The notes: a model not told the origin generated them from the letters alone. Shown: positions 6,807 through 15,289, counted from the first letter of the stretch. The stretch is 24,248 nt of DNA from JADCGM01 sp943368345 (GCA_943368345.1 CALRKY020000038.1:1-24248), one strand, 5' to 3'. A program made the numbers and translations.

Positions 6807-8195
6807 CGCCGTTCGCAAATACCACGCATAGTCGAGGTCGGGCACGGCCGCGAAGAAACGCGCCTGCTCGGTGCGTTTGACGATGCTGTACATGCGCACG
6901 AACCGCTCTCCGAGATGCGATTGCATCAAGGTTGAGGCTTCGAATCGCTCAACGGCGGCAAACCAATTCCCAGGCATCCCAGGGGCATCGCTCACCGCTT
7001 CATAGCCATTGCCAACCACAGGTGGGCCAGGATCAAGCCGCTGTTCTATGCCGTGGCACATGCCAGCCAGCATCGCCGCCATTGCGAGATAGGGGTTGGC
7101 GTCGGCACCGCCGATCCGGTGTTCGACATGGCGGGTGGCGGGCGGACCGGCGGTTACCCGAAAGCTGACAGTGCGGTTGTTGACCCCCCAGGTCGGCGCA
7201 ATCGGCGCATAGCTGTTGGCTTTGAACCGCCGGTAGCTGTTGGCGTTGGGTGCAAAGACCAGGAAGGCGTCGGCCATCGTCGCCTGCATACCGGCGATGC
7301 AGTGGCGCAGCAGCGGGGTTCCCGCCGGGTCTTCGCTTGCAAAGGCATTCCTGCCATCCGCGCCGAGCAGGGACGCATGCAGGTGCATCCCGTTGCCCGC
7401 CGCATCCTCGAACGGCTTGGCCATGAAAGTGGCCTCCATGCCGTGCTTCGCCGCTACCGACTTCACCAGACGCTTGTGCATGACCGCGTCGTCACAGGCC
7501 CGCAGCGCATCGGCCTTGTGGGCCAGCGTCATTTCAAACTGGCCCGGCGCATATTCGGAGATCGCCGCCTCCAGCGGCAGGTTCTGGGCGTCTGCCGCTG
7601 CGTACAGATCATCGAAAAACGGCCGAAAATCCTCCATCTCCGCCAGCCCGTAAATCTGGATGTCCTGCGGAATCTCGCCCGATGACGGGGAACGGGCCGG
7701 GTTCGGGCGACCATCCTTGCCGCGCTTGGCATCGATCAGGAAAAATTCCAGCTCAACCGCGACGTCGGGTGTGTAGCCAAGCCCGGCCATCCGGTCGATG
7801 ACCCGGCCGAGCACATGCCGGGGGTCCAGATCATTGGGTGTCCCGTCCAGTTCATAGAAACCAGCCAGAAACTGCGCGGCGCGCGCACCAGCCCAGGGGG
7901 CGAGCACCAATGTCCCCGGGATCGGCCAAAGTTGGCGGTCGGCATCCCCGTCTTCCCAAACCAGCCCGGTTTCCTCGGTGTCCCGGCCGGTGATGTCGAC
8001 CACAACCGAGGAGCCGGGCAGGAACCGGCCGGCCTTGTAGACCGCCAGCACCTCGTGACGCCGCAACCGCTTGCCGCGCGGGACGCCGCACATGTTGGTG
8101 AAGATGATGTCAATCGCATCGACATCCGGGTGGGCAGCAAAAAACGCCTCGGCCTCGGCAGAGGTGGCGATCTGATGGGAGGATGAAACGGTCAT
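6804..8195 (-). CDS. puuA: Glutamine synthetase-like gamma-glutamylpolyamine synthetase, copy 1 (PuuA-like)
   Basis: This 463-residue protein has the glutamine synthetase fold. The beta-grasp N-domain carries MCGVPRGKRL near 35-44. Metal-binding acidic residues are E148 and E150 in VAVELEFFL and E214 and E221 in ISEYAPGQFEMTL, followed by GNGMHLHASL near 268-276 and NSYRRFKANSYAP near 319-331. There is no sign of the regulatory adenylylation loop of housekeeping GlnA, which fits the PuuA/GlnA3-type subfamily that ligates glutamate to putrescine or related amines using ATP. The start overlaps the upstream aminotransferase stop by 4 bases (ATGA) with only a weak Shine-Dalgarno sequence, so translation is probably coupled. 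Whether this copy or the one at 10812-12161 is the true putrescine enzyme cannot be told from sequence. Confidence 0.88.
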   Translation of the reverse strand: MTVSSSHQIATSAEAEAFFAAHPDVDAIDIIFTNMCGVPRGKRLRRHEVLAVYKAGRFLPGSSVVVDITGRDTEETGLVWEDGDADRQLWPIPGTLVLAPWAGARAAQFLAGFYELDGTPNDLDPRHVLGRVIDRMAGLGYTPDVAVELEFFLIDAKRGKDGRPNPARSPSSGEIPQDIQIYGLAEMEDFRPFFDDLYAAADAQNLPLEAAISEYAPGQFEMTLAHKADALRACDDAVMHKRLVKSVAAKHGMEATFMAKPFEDAAGNGMHLHASLLGADGRNAFASEDPAGTPLLRHCIAGMQATMADAFLVFAPNANSYRRFKANSYAPIAPTWGVNNRTVSFRVTAGPPATRHVEHRIGGADANPYLAMAAMLAGMCHGIEQRLDPGPPVVGNGYEAVSDAPGMPGNWFAAVERFEASTLMQSHLGERFVRMYSIVKRTEQARFFAAVPDLDYAWYLRTA

Positions 8196-9547
8196 GATCG
8201 GTGTTCCGACAGGGTTTGAACGCAGTCGTCAAGGTTTGCGATCAAACGCGCCACCGCCGCCGGGCTGGTCACCGGACTGATCAGCATCATGTTGTGGAAG
8301 GGCGCAAGCAGACTGCCCCGGTTGACCAGCATCAGGTGCAGCAGCCTTTCAAGCTCTGGCTGCATCGCGGCACGGGCCTCGCTGCCACTACGCGGCGGGG
8401 TCGAGGCGCAGATCAATTCTACCCGGGCCCCGACCCGCGTCACGTGCCACGGAAGGCGGTGCGATGCGATGACGCCGCCAAGGCCGTCGGCCAGTCTGTC
8501 GGCCAATCCCAGCATATGGGCATAGGCGGCGCGGCTCATCACCTGATCCAGCATTGCGCGCATCGCCACCATGGCAAGGGCATTGGCGCTGAGGGTCGTG
8601 CCAATCCCGCTATGCCCCGGTGGCAGACGCTTGCGGGCGGCAATCATCCGTTCGGCGACCGCGTCGGTAAAGCCATAGACGGCGCACGGCACGCCGCCAC
8701 CGATGGATTTGCCGATCACCATCATGTCGCCGGAGGGGCCATGCGTACCGCTGTGCCCGCCCCAGCCCGACGAAATCGTGTGGGTCTCGTCCCAGATCAG
8801 CAAACTGCCGTGCAGGCTGGTCAGCCGCCGCAATTCCTCCAGATAGCCGGGAAGGGGCTGCACCATCCCGACGTTGGTCATCACCGGTTCGGCAAGAACG
8901 CAGGCGATATTGGCACCTGCCAGCGCAGCGGACAGCGCGTCGATATCATTGAACTCGACCACCACGGTAGTCTCGCGGATATCATGGACCTGCCCGACCA
9001 GGCTTTGCCGCGTTTCGGCGAGTCCATCCCGCAGATCGACAAACACGTCGTCGACTGCCCCGTGATAGCAACCGTTGAACACCAGGATTTTGCGGCGGCC
9101 GGTGACCTGACGCGCCCAACGGATGACGGCGCGATTGGCTTCGCTCGCCGTGGTGGTCATCTGCCAATAGGGCAGGCCAAACCGCTCCGCCAACAGTGCG
9201 CCGACATGCCCCGCTTCGGGAGACGGGAGCATATAGCCAAGGCCCAGCCGCGCCTGCTGACTGATCGCCGCCGCCAGCGGGGCGGGCGAATGGCCGAACA
9301 TCGCGGCGGTGTCGGCGAGGCAGAAATCATCCAGCAGCTGACCATCAAGGCTGGTGAGGGTGGCGCCAACCGCCTGCGCGGCGACCAGTGGAAACGGGCT
9401 CGGCCAATCCCGCATCCAGTGGAAGGGTACACCCTGATGCCAGTGGCTTGCCCGGGCCGTCGCCGCTGCCTGCGACCGGGGATTGGCGGCGACAAAGCGC
9501 GCCTCCTCCCGGTCGCGGAGCGACACTAGATGCGTCATATCCATCAC
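8192..9547 (-). CDS. Class III aminotransferase of unassigned substrate (glutamate-1-semialdehyde aminomutase-like)
   Basis: This 451-residue PLP enzyme has the class III layout: TASEANRAVIRWAR near 133-146, FNGCYHGAVDD near 157-167, D253 in LLIWDETHT, and Schiff-base lysine K280 in MVIGKSIGGGVPC. It differs clearly from the SpuC-like enzyme at 335-1723. The usual FGRTG after the DE motif is replaced by SSGWGGHSG, and the general pattern is closer to glutamate-1-semialdehyde aminomutase-like members. It overlaps puuB upstream and the PuuA-like gene downstream by 4 bases each, so it is part of the same catabolic operon. It could transaminate a polyamine-derived aldehyde or amine (for instance a PuuE-like GABA step), but this is inference. 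Two starts (codons 1 and 2) are indistinguishable. Confidence 0.82.
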   Translation of the reverse strand: MMDMTHLVSLRDREEARFVAANPRSQAAATARASHWHQGVPFHWMRDWPSPFPLVAAQAVGATLTSLDGQLLDDFCLADTAAMFGHSPAPLAAAISQQARLGLGYMLPSPEAGHVGALLAERFGLPYWQMTTTASEANRAVIRWARQVTGRRKILVFNGCYHGAVDDVFVDLRDGLAETRQSLVGQVHDIRETTVVVEFNDIDALSAALAGANIACVLAEPVMTNVGMVQPLPGYLEELRRLTSLHGSLLIWDETHTISSGWGGHSGTHGPSGDMMVIGKSIGGGVPCAVYGFTDAVAERMIAARKRLPPGHSGIGTTLSANALAMVAMRAMLDQVMSRAAYAHMLGLADRLADGLGGVIASHRLPWHVTRVGARVELICASTPPRSGSEARAAMQPELERLLHLMLVNRGSLLAPFHNMMLISPVTSPAAVARLIANLDDCVQTLSEHRS

Positions 9548-10812
9548 AGCCGGTCCCTCATCGCATACCAGATCAACCCCAATGTCGCGAGCGGGCGCGC
9601 CAGAAACCGCCCGCCGGGGAACGGACGGCTCGGCAGATCGGCCAGCACGTCAAAGCGCCCAACCGTCCCGGTCAGCGCTTCGGCCAGTATTTCGCCGGTC
9701 AAGGTCGTGATCATTGCCCCGTGCCCCGAAAACCCATGTGCAAAGAAAACCCGGCCGCGCCTGCCGACATGCGGAAGCCGGTTCATTGTGACCGCCACCC
9801 TCCCACCCCACGCATAATCGATGGGCACGGCTGACAGAGACGGAAAGACGGCTGTCATATGCGGTCGAACAAAGGCAGCTATGTCGGCAGGTGGCGTCTG
9901 CCGGTACCGCTCCCCGCCGCCAAAAATCATCCGCTTGTCAGCGGACAGCCGGAAATAGTTGAGCACGAACCGGCTGTCGGCAACGGCGGCATCGCTCGGC
10001 AGCAACTGGCTCGCCTCCGGCAGCGGTGCAGTTGCGACATTATAGTTCATGATCGGGACCGTGTGCCTGCCGATATCCGGCGCGACGTCCCCTATCCACG
10101 CATCGGTCGCCAGCACAGCGTGGTCGGCCTCGACCGATCCTGCCGCCGTCCTGGCGGTGACGCGGGCGCCATCCGACAGGCTTGCCACCCGGCTGTGCTC
10201 AAAAATCCGAACACCCGCCCGTCGGGCAGCTTCGGCTAGCCCCAGCGCATAGTTCAGCGGATGGAAATGCCCGCCGCCACGGTCATAAATTCCGCCGTGA
10301 TAGCCACCGCCCCGGATGTGGGTCACCAGATCCTCTGGCTGGACAATCTCCGCCGACGCCCAGCCAAAATCCCGCGCCAGCACCTCGGCCTCGCGCTGCA
10401 TGTCGGCAAAATGCGCTGGCTTGCAGGCCGCCTCCAGATGCCCGGATTTCAGATCGCAGGCGATGTCGTGCTGGCGGACGCGGTCGCGCACCCGCTGCCC
10501 GGCGCTCCAGGCCAGATCGAAGATGGCGCGGGCCCGGTCCCGGCCGAATGCGGCGTCAATCTCCCCGATTCCCCAGCGCAGTCCCGGGATCAATTGTCCG
10601 CCGTTGCGCCCCGATGCCCCGGATCCGATCGTCTCCGCTTCCAGCAGGATGACCGACAGCCCCTTCTCCGCGCAGGCCAGCGCAGCGGACAGCCCGGTGA
10701 AGCCGCCGCCGACCACGACCACATCGGCCCTGTGGTAACCGGCAAGACGGGTCGGTTCCGCCGAGGTATTGGCGGTCGCGGCATAATAGCTGTTGGCCAC
10801 CGGCTCGGGCAT
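9544..10812 (-). CDS. puuB: FAD-dependent gamma-glutamylputrescine oxidase (PuuB-like, DAO family)
   Basis: This 422-residue flavoprotein has an N-terminal dinucleotide-binding motif, VVVVGGGFTGLSAA at 31-44, an acidic end of strand 2 (LLEAE at 57-61), and the GSGASGRNGGQLIPGL segment near 63-78 that is a hallmark of the PuuB/OrdL branch of D-amino-acid-oxidase-fold enzymes. The C-terminal FFAHGFSGHGAM region near 364-375 completes the FAD site. PuuB oxidises gamma-glutamylputrescine to the aldehyde, releasing ammonia and hydrogen peroxide. Its ATG overlaps the upstream synthetase stop codon by one base (TGATG), and its end overlaps the next gene by four. Position between two PuuA-like genes strongly supports the assignment. 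Confidence 0.88.
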   Translation of the reverse strand: MPEPVANSYYAATANTSAEPTRLAGYHRADVVVVGGGFTGLSAALACAEKGLSVILLEAETIGSGASGRNGGQLIPGLRWGIGEIDAAFGRDRARAIFDLAWSAGQRVRDRVRQHDIACDLKSGHLEAACKPAHFADMQREAEVLARDFGWASAEIVQPEDLVTHIRGGGYHGGIYDRGGGHFHPLNYALGLAEAARRAGVRIFEHSRVASLSDGARVTARTAAGSVEADHAVLATDAWIGDVAPDIGRHTVPIMNYNVATAPLPEASQLLPSDAAVADSRFVLNYFRLSADKRMIFGGGERYRQTPPADIAAFVRPHMTAVFPSLSAVPIDYAWGGRVAVTMNRLPHVGRRGRVFFAHGFSGHGAMITTLTGEILAEALTGTVGRFDVLADLPSRPFPGGRFLARPLATLGLIWYAMRDRL

Positions 10813-12161
10813 CAGACGCGCAGAAGGAGGTGCTCCCGCTCCCAGCTGCTGATCACCGACTGATAATGGAACAGTTCACATTCCTTGATGGCGAAGAAAA
10901 TGTCGAAAAATTCCTCGCCGAGCAGTGCCTTGACCGGCTTGCAGTGACTGAACCGGTCGAGCGCGACCTCCAGTGTACGCGGCAGGGTCCGCGCCCGGTT
11001 ATAGGCGTTCCCGGCCATGCTCTTGGGCGGCTGCATCCGTTCCACCATGCCGATATAGCCGCAGACCAAGGACGCTGCGATGGCGAGATAGGGGTTGGCG
11101 TCGGCACCGGGTAACCGGTTCTCAATCCGGCGATTCTTTGCGTCTGAAACCGGAATCCGAAGGCCGCACGACCGGTTGTCCGACCCCCATTGCACGTTGA
11201 TCGGTGCGTCGGAATCGGGGCGCATCCGGCGGAAACTGTTGACGTTCGGGGCAAACATCAAACTGATTTGCGGCAACAGGCGAACCAGCCCACCGATATG
11301 CCCCCGGAACAGCGCGCTGTCGGCACCCCCTGCGGTGCTGAACACATTCTTGCCCGTCGCAATGTCCAGCACCGACTGATGCAGATGCATGGCGCTGCCC
11401 GGTTGATCACTCATCGGCTTGGCAAGGAAGGTCGCATAGACACCGTGCTCCAGCGCGACCTGCCGCACGATCCGCTTGAACAGCAACACTTCATCGGCGA
11501 GCCGCAGCGGGTCGCCGTGCTGGAAATTCACCTCCAGTTGCGCTGCGCCTGACTCATGGATCATCGTGTCGATGTCGAGCCCGGCTTTCTCCGAATAATC
11601 ATAGATATGTTCGATGATATCTTCGAACTCGCCAAGCGCCTCGAGACCATAGGGCTGGCTCGCGGTTTCTGCCCGACCCGAGCGACCGGTTGGCGGCACC
11701 AGCGGCACGTCGGGATCGAGATTCTTCGACACCAGATAAAATTCGACCTCTGGTGCGACGACCGGTTTCCAGCCCTTGCTTTCATACAGCCTCAGCACGC
11801 GCTTCAGGATCATCCGCGGGGCAAAGGGAACCGGCGTCCCGTCCCGGGCAAATGTATCGGCGATCACATAGGCGGTTGGCGTGGTGAAGCCCGGTGCTTC
11901 ACAAATCGTGTCGGGGTCCGGCACCATGATCTGATCCGGATCAAACTCCGGCACAACATGGCCGATATCGTCGGGATATTCGCCGTTGATGGTGACAGTG
12001 AAGATGCTGCCGGGAATGCGTAGCGACCCGTCCTTCACCCCAGCGAGGAATTTGCCCGCGGGCAGCACCTTGCCGCGCTGGACACCGTTCATGTCGGGGA
12101 CGATGCACTCAATCTCGGTGACGCGGTGGTCGGCGATCCAGGCAGCCAATTTGGTCGACAT
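10812..12161 (-). CDS. puuA: Glutamine synthetase-like gamma-glutamylpolyamine synthetase, copy 2 (PuuA-like)
   Basis: This 449-residue glutamine synthetase-fold protein has MNGVQRGKVLPAGKF near 24-38, metal-binding E138 and E140 in APEVEFYLV, E203 and E210 in HESGAAQLEVNF, GSAMHLHQSV near 255-264, and NSFRRMRPDSDAP near 308-320. It lacks an adenylylation loop, as expected for catabolic PuuA enzymes. It is clearly diverged from copy 1, so the two probably differ in amine substrate or form a mixed enzyme; this is inference. It leads the coupled puuA-puuB-aminotransferase-puuA set. No good Shine-Dalgarno sequence is visible, and a GC-rich hairpin (12170-12193) sits just before the ATG, which could restrain translation. 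Confidence 0.88.
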   Translation of the reverse strand: MSTKLAAWIADHRVTEIECIVPDMNGVQRGKVLPAGKFLAGVKDGSLRIPGSIFTVTINGEYPDDIGHVVPEFDPDQIMVPDPDTICEAPGFTTPTAYVIADTFARDGTPVPFAPRMILKRVLRLYESKGWKPVVAPEVEFYLVSKNLDPDVPLVPPTGRSGRAETASQPYGLEALGEFEDIIEHIYDYSEKAGLDIDTMIHESGAAQLEVNFQHGDPLRLADEVLLFKRIVRQVALEHGVYATFLAKPMSDQPGSAMHLHQSVLDIATGKNVFSTAGGADSALFRGHIGGLVRLLPQISLMFAPNVNSFRRMRPDSDAPINVQWGSDNRSCGLRIPVSDAKNRRIENRLPGADANPYLAIAASLVCGYIGMVERMQPPKSMAGNAYNRARTLPRTLEVALDRFSHCKPVKALLGEEFFDIFFAIKECELFHYQSVISSWEREHLLLRV

Positions 12162-12169
12162 GATATGTC

Positions 12170-12193
12170 GGTGCGGGCGACCTAACCCGCACC
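12170..12193 (-). terminator. GC-rich hairpin between the porin and puuA genes
   Basis: GGTGCGGG (12170-12177) and CCCGCACC (12186-12193) form a perfect 8-base-pair stem with an 8-base loop. It lies 9 bases past the porin stop codon and 8 bases before the puuA start codon on the minus strand. There is no T run, so it may act as a processing or partial-termination hairpin, or as a structure covering the ribosome-binding site, and not as a classical terminator. Confidence 0.4.
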
Positions 12194-12202
12194 CCTCCTA
12201 TT

Positions 12203-12931
12203 TCAAAATGAACGGCTGATCGACGCCACAACACCGGCCTTGCTGAGACGGCCAAAGGCACTGGCCTTGGCCGTATCGACATAGCTGAGACCAAAGGTGA
12301 AACCAACGGCTTCCGCGCTTAAGCCAACCGACCAGTCCTTCTTGTTGGTCCCGAATGCGCCGTCTTCAAACCCGAACGAACTGGTGAGGGAGAAGGGCGT
12401 GTCACCCAGCGGCAGGCTGCCGTTGATGGCCAGATAGATGTTGTCAGAATTGCCGGTGTTCGACTGGCTCGGCACATAGGCAATGGACACGCCCACCGTG
12501 CCGGGACCAACCGCCGTGCTGGCTGCACCGATAATCTCGATATAGTCCAGGCCGCTGGCACCCGGGTAGACATAATAGGTCGCACCGAGGTCGAAGGACA
12601 CCGCGCCAACATCGGTTGCAAATCCGGCCACCAGATCGACTTCGAGATCATCCCCCGCATTGGCGGCAACGTTCGATCCCCAAACCCGGGCATACAGACC
12701 GGACTCATGGCTGAGCGAAATCTGCGGCTGGAAGGCCGGGTCCTTGTCCGACAGCGAAATGCCGCGGAACCGGTAGTCGCTGACCCCGGCAACCGTCAGC
12801 TCAAAATCAAAGGGCTTCGCGCTCTCGGCCTCCTCCTTCGCGGCATCCGCCGCCAGAGCAGGACTGGCGCACAGCGCCAAGGCTGCTCCTGCCGACATCA
12901 GAGTTGCGCGAATTGTCGAACGGATCATCAT
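12203..12931 (-). CDS. TorF-family putative outer membrane porin
   Basis: From the ATG at 12931 this is a 242-residue protein with a signal peptide (hydrophobic core near 12-22, cleavage near ALA at 25-27). A beta-rich body follows, with TVAGVSDYRFRGISLSDKDPAFQP near the mature N-terminus and a C-terminal phenylalanine (SISRSF) typical of outer membrane barrels. The SDYRFRGIS signature is that of the TorF/Gcw_chp family, whose function is poorly defined. A GGAAGGGG Shine-Dalgarno sequence precedes two adjacent ATGs; either may be used. An upstream in-frame start at 13078 would add 49 non-signal residues and overlap mltG, so I reject it. Its place ahead of puuA suggests a role in polyamine passage through the outer membrane (inference). 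Confidence 0.82.
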   Translation of the reverse strand: MMIRSTIRATLMSAGAALALCASPALAADAAKEEAESAKPFDFELTVAGVSDYRFRGISLSDKDPAFQPQISLSHESGLYARVWGSNVAANAGDDLEVDLVAGFATDVGAVSFDLGATYYVYPGASGLDYIEIIGAASTAVGPGTVGVSIAYVPSQSNTGNSDNIYLAINGSLPLGDTPFSLTSSFGFEDGAFGTNKKDWSVGLSAEAVGFTFGLSYVDTAKASAFGRLSKAGVVASISRSF

Positions 12932-12961
12932 GGGCCCCTTCCGGCACGTGTCTCTGACCCA

Positions 12962-12990
12962 TTCATCGCCTTCGCCCGCCGGTCTGTCAA
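12962..12990 (-). promoter_or_regulatory. Candidate sigma-70-type promoter for the porin/polyamine unit
   Basis: On the minus strand a perfect TTGACA (12985-12990) is followed after 17 bases by GATGAA (12962-12967), a weak -10 box matching the consensus at three positions. Transcription would start near 12955, leaving a leader of about 25 bases before the porin ATG. It lies just outside the 3' end of mltG, which is where a promoter separating the two blocks is needed. The -10 match is poor, so this is tentative. Confidence 0.35.
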
Positions 12991-13041
12991 CGCAGGCATA
13001 ATTGGTACCGACATCGCAAAGGCCAGTTCGGCAGCTTCGTC

Positions 13042-14004
13042 TTACATTTCCCCGCGCGCGCGGCGGATGGCGCGCCATTTGGCGACGTTGGCATTCTGTT
13101 CGGGGAGCGTGTTGGCAAAGACATGGCCACCGGTGCCGTCCGCGACGAAATACAGGGCTTTGGTGGGCTCCGGGTCAAGAACGGCGGCGATGCTGGCCCG
13201 GCCCGGATTGGCGATCGGACCGGCGGGCAAACCGGGTTTCAGATAGGTGTTATAGCCGGTGTCGCGCCGCAGTTCGGACCGCCGTATGCGCCGACCGAGC
13301 GGTTTGCCCTTGGTGATTGGATAAATGACCGTCGGATCGGCGTCGAGTTTCATGCCGATGCGCAACCGGTTGGAATAGACCCCGGCGACGATCCGTCGTT
13401 CGGCGGCTTTGCCGGTTTCCTTTTCGACGATGGACGCCAGGATGATCGCCTCCTTCGGCGATTTCACCACGGTCGAGGCTTTTCGGTCTTTCCACAGGTC
13501 AGCCAGCGTCCCGGTCATCGCCGCCTGCATCCGCTGTTGTACCTTGGCGCGGGGCTCATCCCGTTCAAAGCTATAGGTGTCGGGCAAGATGCTTCCCTCC
13601 GCTGCAACCGCGACGGTTCCTGTCAGGCCGGGTGTCGCCATCAGCCGTTCGTGTACCAATATGGAGGGCATCCCTTCCGGAATCGTGATCCGGTATTGCA
13701 GCGCTTCGCCGCCCTGCAGCAGCCGCAGAATCTCTTCAGCGCTGGCACCTGCTGGAACTTCATACTCGCCGTATTTGACCGGCGATTTGCGCCCGAACTG
13801 GCCTGCGAGGCGACGGAACAGGCCGGCACTGCGAACGGCCCCCGCTTCCTCAAGTTTGTAGCTGGCACGGGCGAGCGAACTGCCGCGTTCAATCACAACC
13901 TTTACCGGTGTGTCGGACGGCCCCGGACCCCACCAGGCGAACCCGATGAATCCCACAGCGGCGACCAGAGCCAGGACCGCGAGGAGGAGGAGTTTCGCCT
14001 TCAC
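13042..14004 (-). CDS. mltG: Endolytic murein transglycosylase MltG
   Basis: This 320-residue inner-membrane protein has an N-terminal membrane helix (about 4-26) and a periplasmic YceG/MltG domain. The catalytic glutamate is E194 in ILASIVEKETGKA, followed by VYSNRLRIGMKLDADPTVIYP, the most conserved stretch of the family. MltG cleaves nascent glycan strands and is thought to set their length. The start codon is GTG at 14004, 16 bases after the fabF stop, with only a weak Shine-Dalgarno sequence, so translation may rely on coupling. The fabF-mltG neighbourhood is common in Proteobacteria, as in E. coli where pabC intervenes. Confidence 0.93.
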   Translation of the reverse strand: MKAKLLLLAVLALVAAVGFIGFAWWGPGPSDTPVKVVIERGSSLARASYKLEEAGAVRSAGLFRRLAGQFGRKSPVKYGEYEVPAGASAEEILRLLQGGEALQYRITIPEGMPSILVHERLMATPGLTGTVAVAAEGSILPDTYSFERDEPRAKVQQRMQAAMTGTLADLWKDRKASTVVKSPKEAIILASIVEKETGKAAERRIVAGVYSNRLRIGMKLDADPTVIYPITKGKPLGRRIRRSELRRDTGYNTYLKPGLPAGPIANPGRASIAAVLDPEPTKALYFVADGTGGHVFANTLPEQNANVAKWRAIRRARGEM

Positions 14005-14020
14005 GGTCTTGGCGCTGCGA

Positions 14021-15289
14021 TCAGACCGCAGTCATCACAAGCGATGCGTTGGTCCCGCCAAAGCCGAAGCTGTTGTTCAACACCGTCTTGATTTTGCGCG
14101 GCTTGGCGTGGTTCGCCACCAGATCAACACCAAGGCAACCTTCTGACGGATTCTCCAGATTGATCGTCGGCGGGGCAACCTGATCCCGGATGGCAAGCAG
14201 GCAGAAAATCGCCTCCACCGCACCGGCACCGCCAAGTAAATGGCCAATCGCCGATTTGGTCGATGACATCGACACCGTCTCGATTGCGCTGCCAAACAGG
14301 CGGCGAACCGCGCCCAGCTCAATCTCGTCACCCAGCGGGGTCGAGGTGCCATGGGCATTGATATAATCGACTTCGGACGCCGATATCCCGGCACGCTTCA
14401 GGGCATTGGCCATCGAGCGGAACCCGCCTTGCCCGGATTCGTGCGGCGCGGTCACGTGATAGGCATCGCCGGTCAGGCCGTAACCGACAATCTCGCCATA
14501 GATTTTTGCGCCCCGCCGCTTGGCATGCTCATATTCCTCGAGCACCACGACACCGGCGCCTTCGCCCATCAGGAAGCCGTCGCGGGCCTGATCATAAGGG
14601 CGGCTGGCGCGCCACGGCTCGTCGTTGAACGCTGTCGACAGGGCCTGAGCCTGACTGAACCCGGCGATGCCGAGCGGGCATATGGCGCTTTCCGCGCCGC
14701 CGGCCAGCATCACATCGGCATCATCGAGCGCGATCATCCGCGCTGCATCGCCAATTGAATGCGCGCCGGTCGAACAGGCGGTGACCACGGCATGATTGGG
14801 GCCGCGCAGGCCATATTTGATCGACACCTGGCCGGAGACGAGATTGATCAGCCGCCCATGGACAAAGTGTGGGGAGACACGGCGCGGGCCGCGCTCGTGC
14901 AGCACAATCGATTCTTTCTCGATGCCCGGCAGCCCGCCGATGCCGGAGCCGATCGACACCCCGACCCGATAGCTCTGCTCCTCGGTCAGGTCACCAAGCC
15001 CAGAGTCCTCATAGGCCTGGCCCGCTGCATCGATGCCGAACTGGATGAACAGATCGACCTGCCGCTGGACCTTGTGATCCACCCGCTTGGTGACGTCCCA
15101 GGTGCCATTGCTGCCGTCGCCATTCTTGACCTCGGCGGCAATCTTGCACTTCCATTCGTCTCCGGACGCGTCAAAGCGGGTCAGACGTCCGGCGCCTGAG
15201 CGTCCGGCAAGGATATTGGCCCAGCTGGTATCAACATCACCGCCCAGCGGTGTCACGAGCCCTATTCCGGTCACCACCACGCGGCGCAT
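14021..15289 (-). CDS. fabF: Beta-ketoacyl-ACP synthase II
   Basis: From the ATG at 15289 the protein has 422 residues, starting MRRVVVTGIGLVTPLG, the standard FabF start. An upstream in-frame ATG at 15313 adds eight residues but has no ribosome-binding support, while GGGGAG lies about 9 bases before 15289. The catalytic triad is visible: C172 in VVTACSTGAHSIG, H313 in INAHGTSTPLGD and H350 in KSAIGHLLGGAG. The enzyme condenses malonyl-ACP with acyl-ACP in fatty-acid elongation in the cytosol. It follows acpP after a strong hairpin, so its expression may be lower than that of acpP. Confidence 0.96.
   Translation of the reverse strand: MRRVVVTGIGLVTPLGGDVDTSWANILAGRSGAGRLTRFDASGDEWKCKIAAEVKNGDGSNGTWDVTKRVDHKVQRQVDLFIQFGIDAAGQAYEDSGLGDLTEEQSYRVGVSIGSGIGGLPGIEKESIVLHERGPRRVSPHFVHGRLINLVSGQVSIKYGLRGPNHAVVTACSTGAHSIGDAARMIALDDADVMLAGGAESAICPLGIAGFSQAQALSTAFNDEPWRASRPYDQARDGFLMGEGAGVVVLEEYEHAKRRGAKIYGEIVGYGLTGDAYHVTAPHESGQGGFRSMANALKRAGISASEVDYINAHGTSTPLGDEIELGAVRRLFGSAIETVSMSSTKSAIGHLLGGAGAVEAIFCLLAIRDQVAPPTINLENPSEGCLGVDLVANHAKPRKIKTVLNNSFGFGGTNASLVMTAV

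Noticed and set aside
8201..9529. A 442-codon open frame on the plus strand
   Set aside because: It is a shadow of the class III aminotransferase with its D253 and K280 motifs.
12932..13078. N-terminal extension of the TorF-type porin starting at 13078
   Set aside because: It would place 49 polar, arginine-rich residues before a textbook signal peptide and overlap the end of mltG; a good ribosome-binding site precedes 12931 instead.
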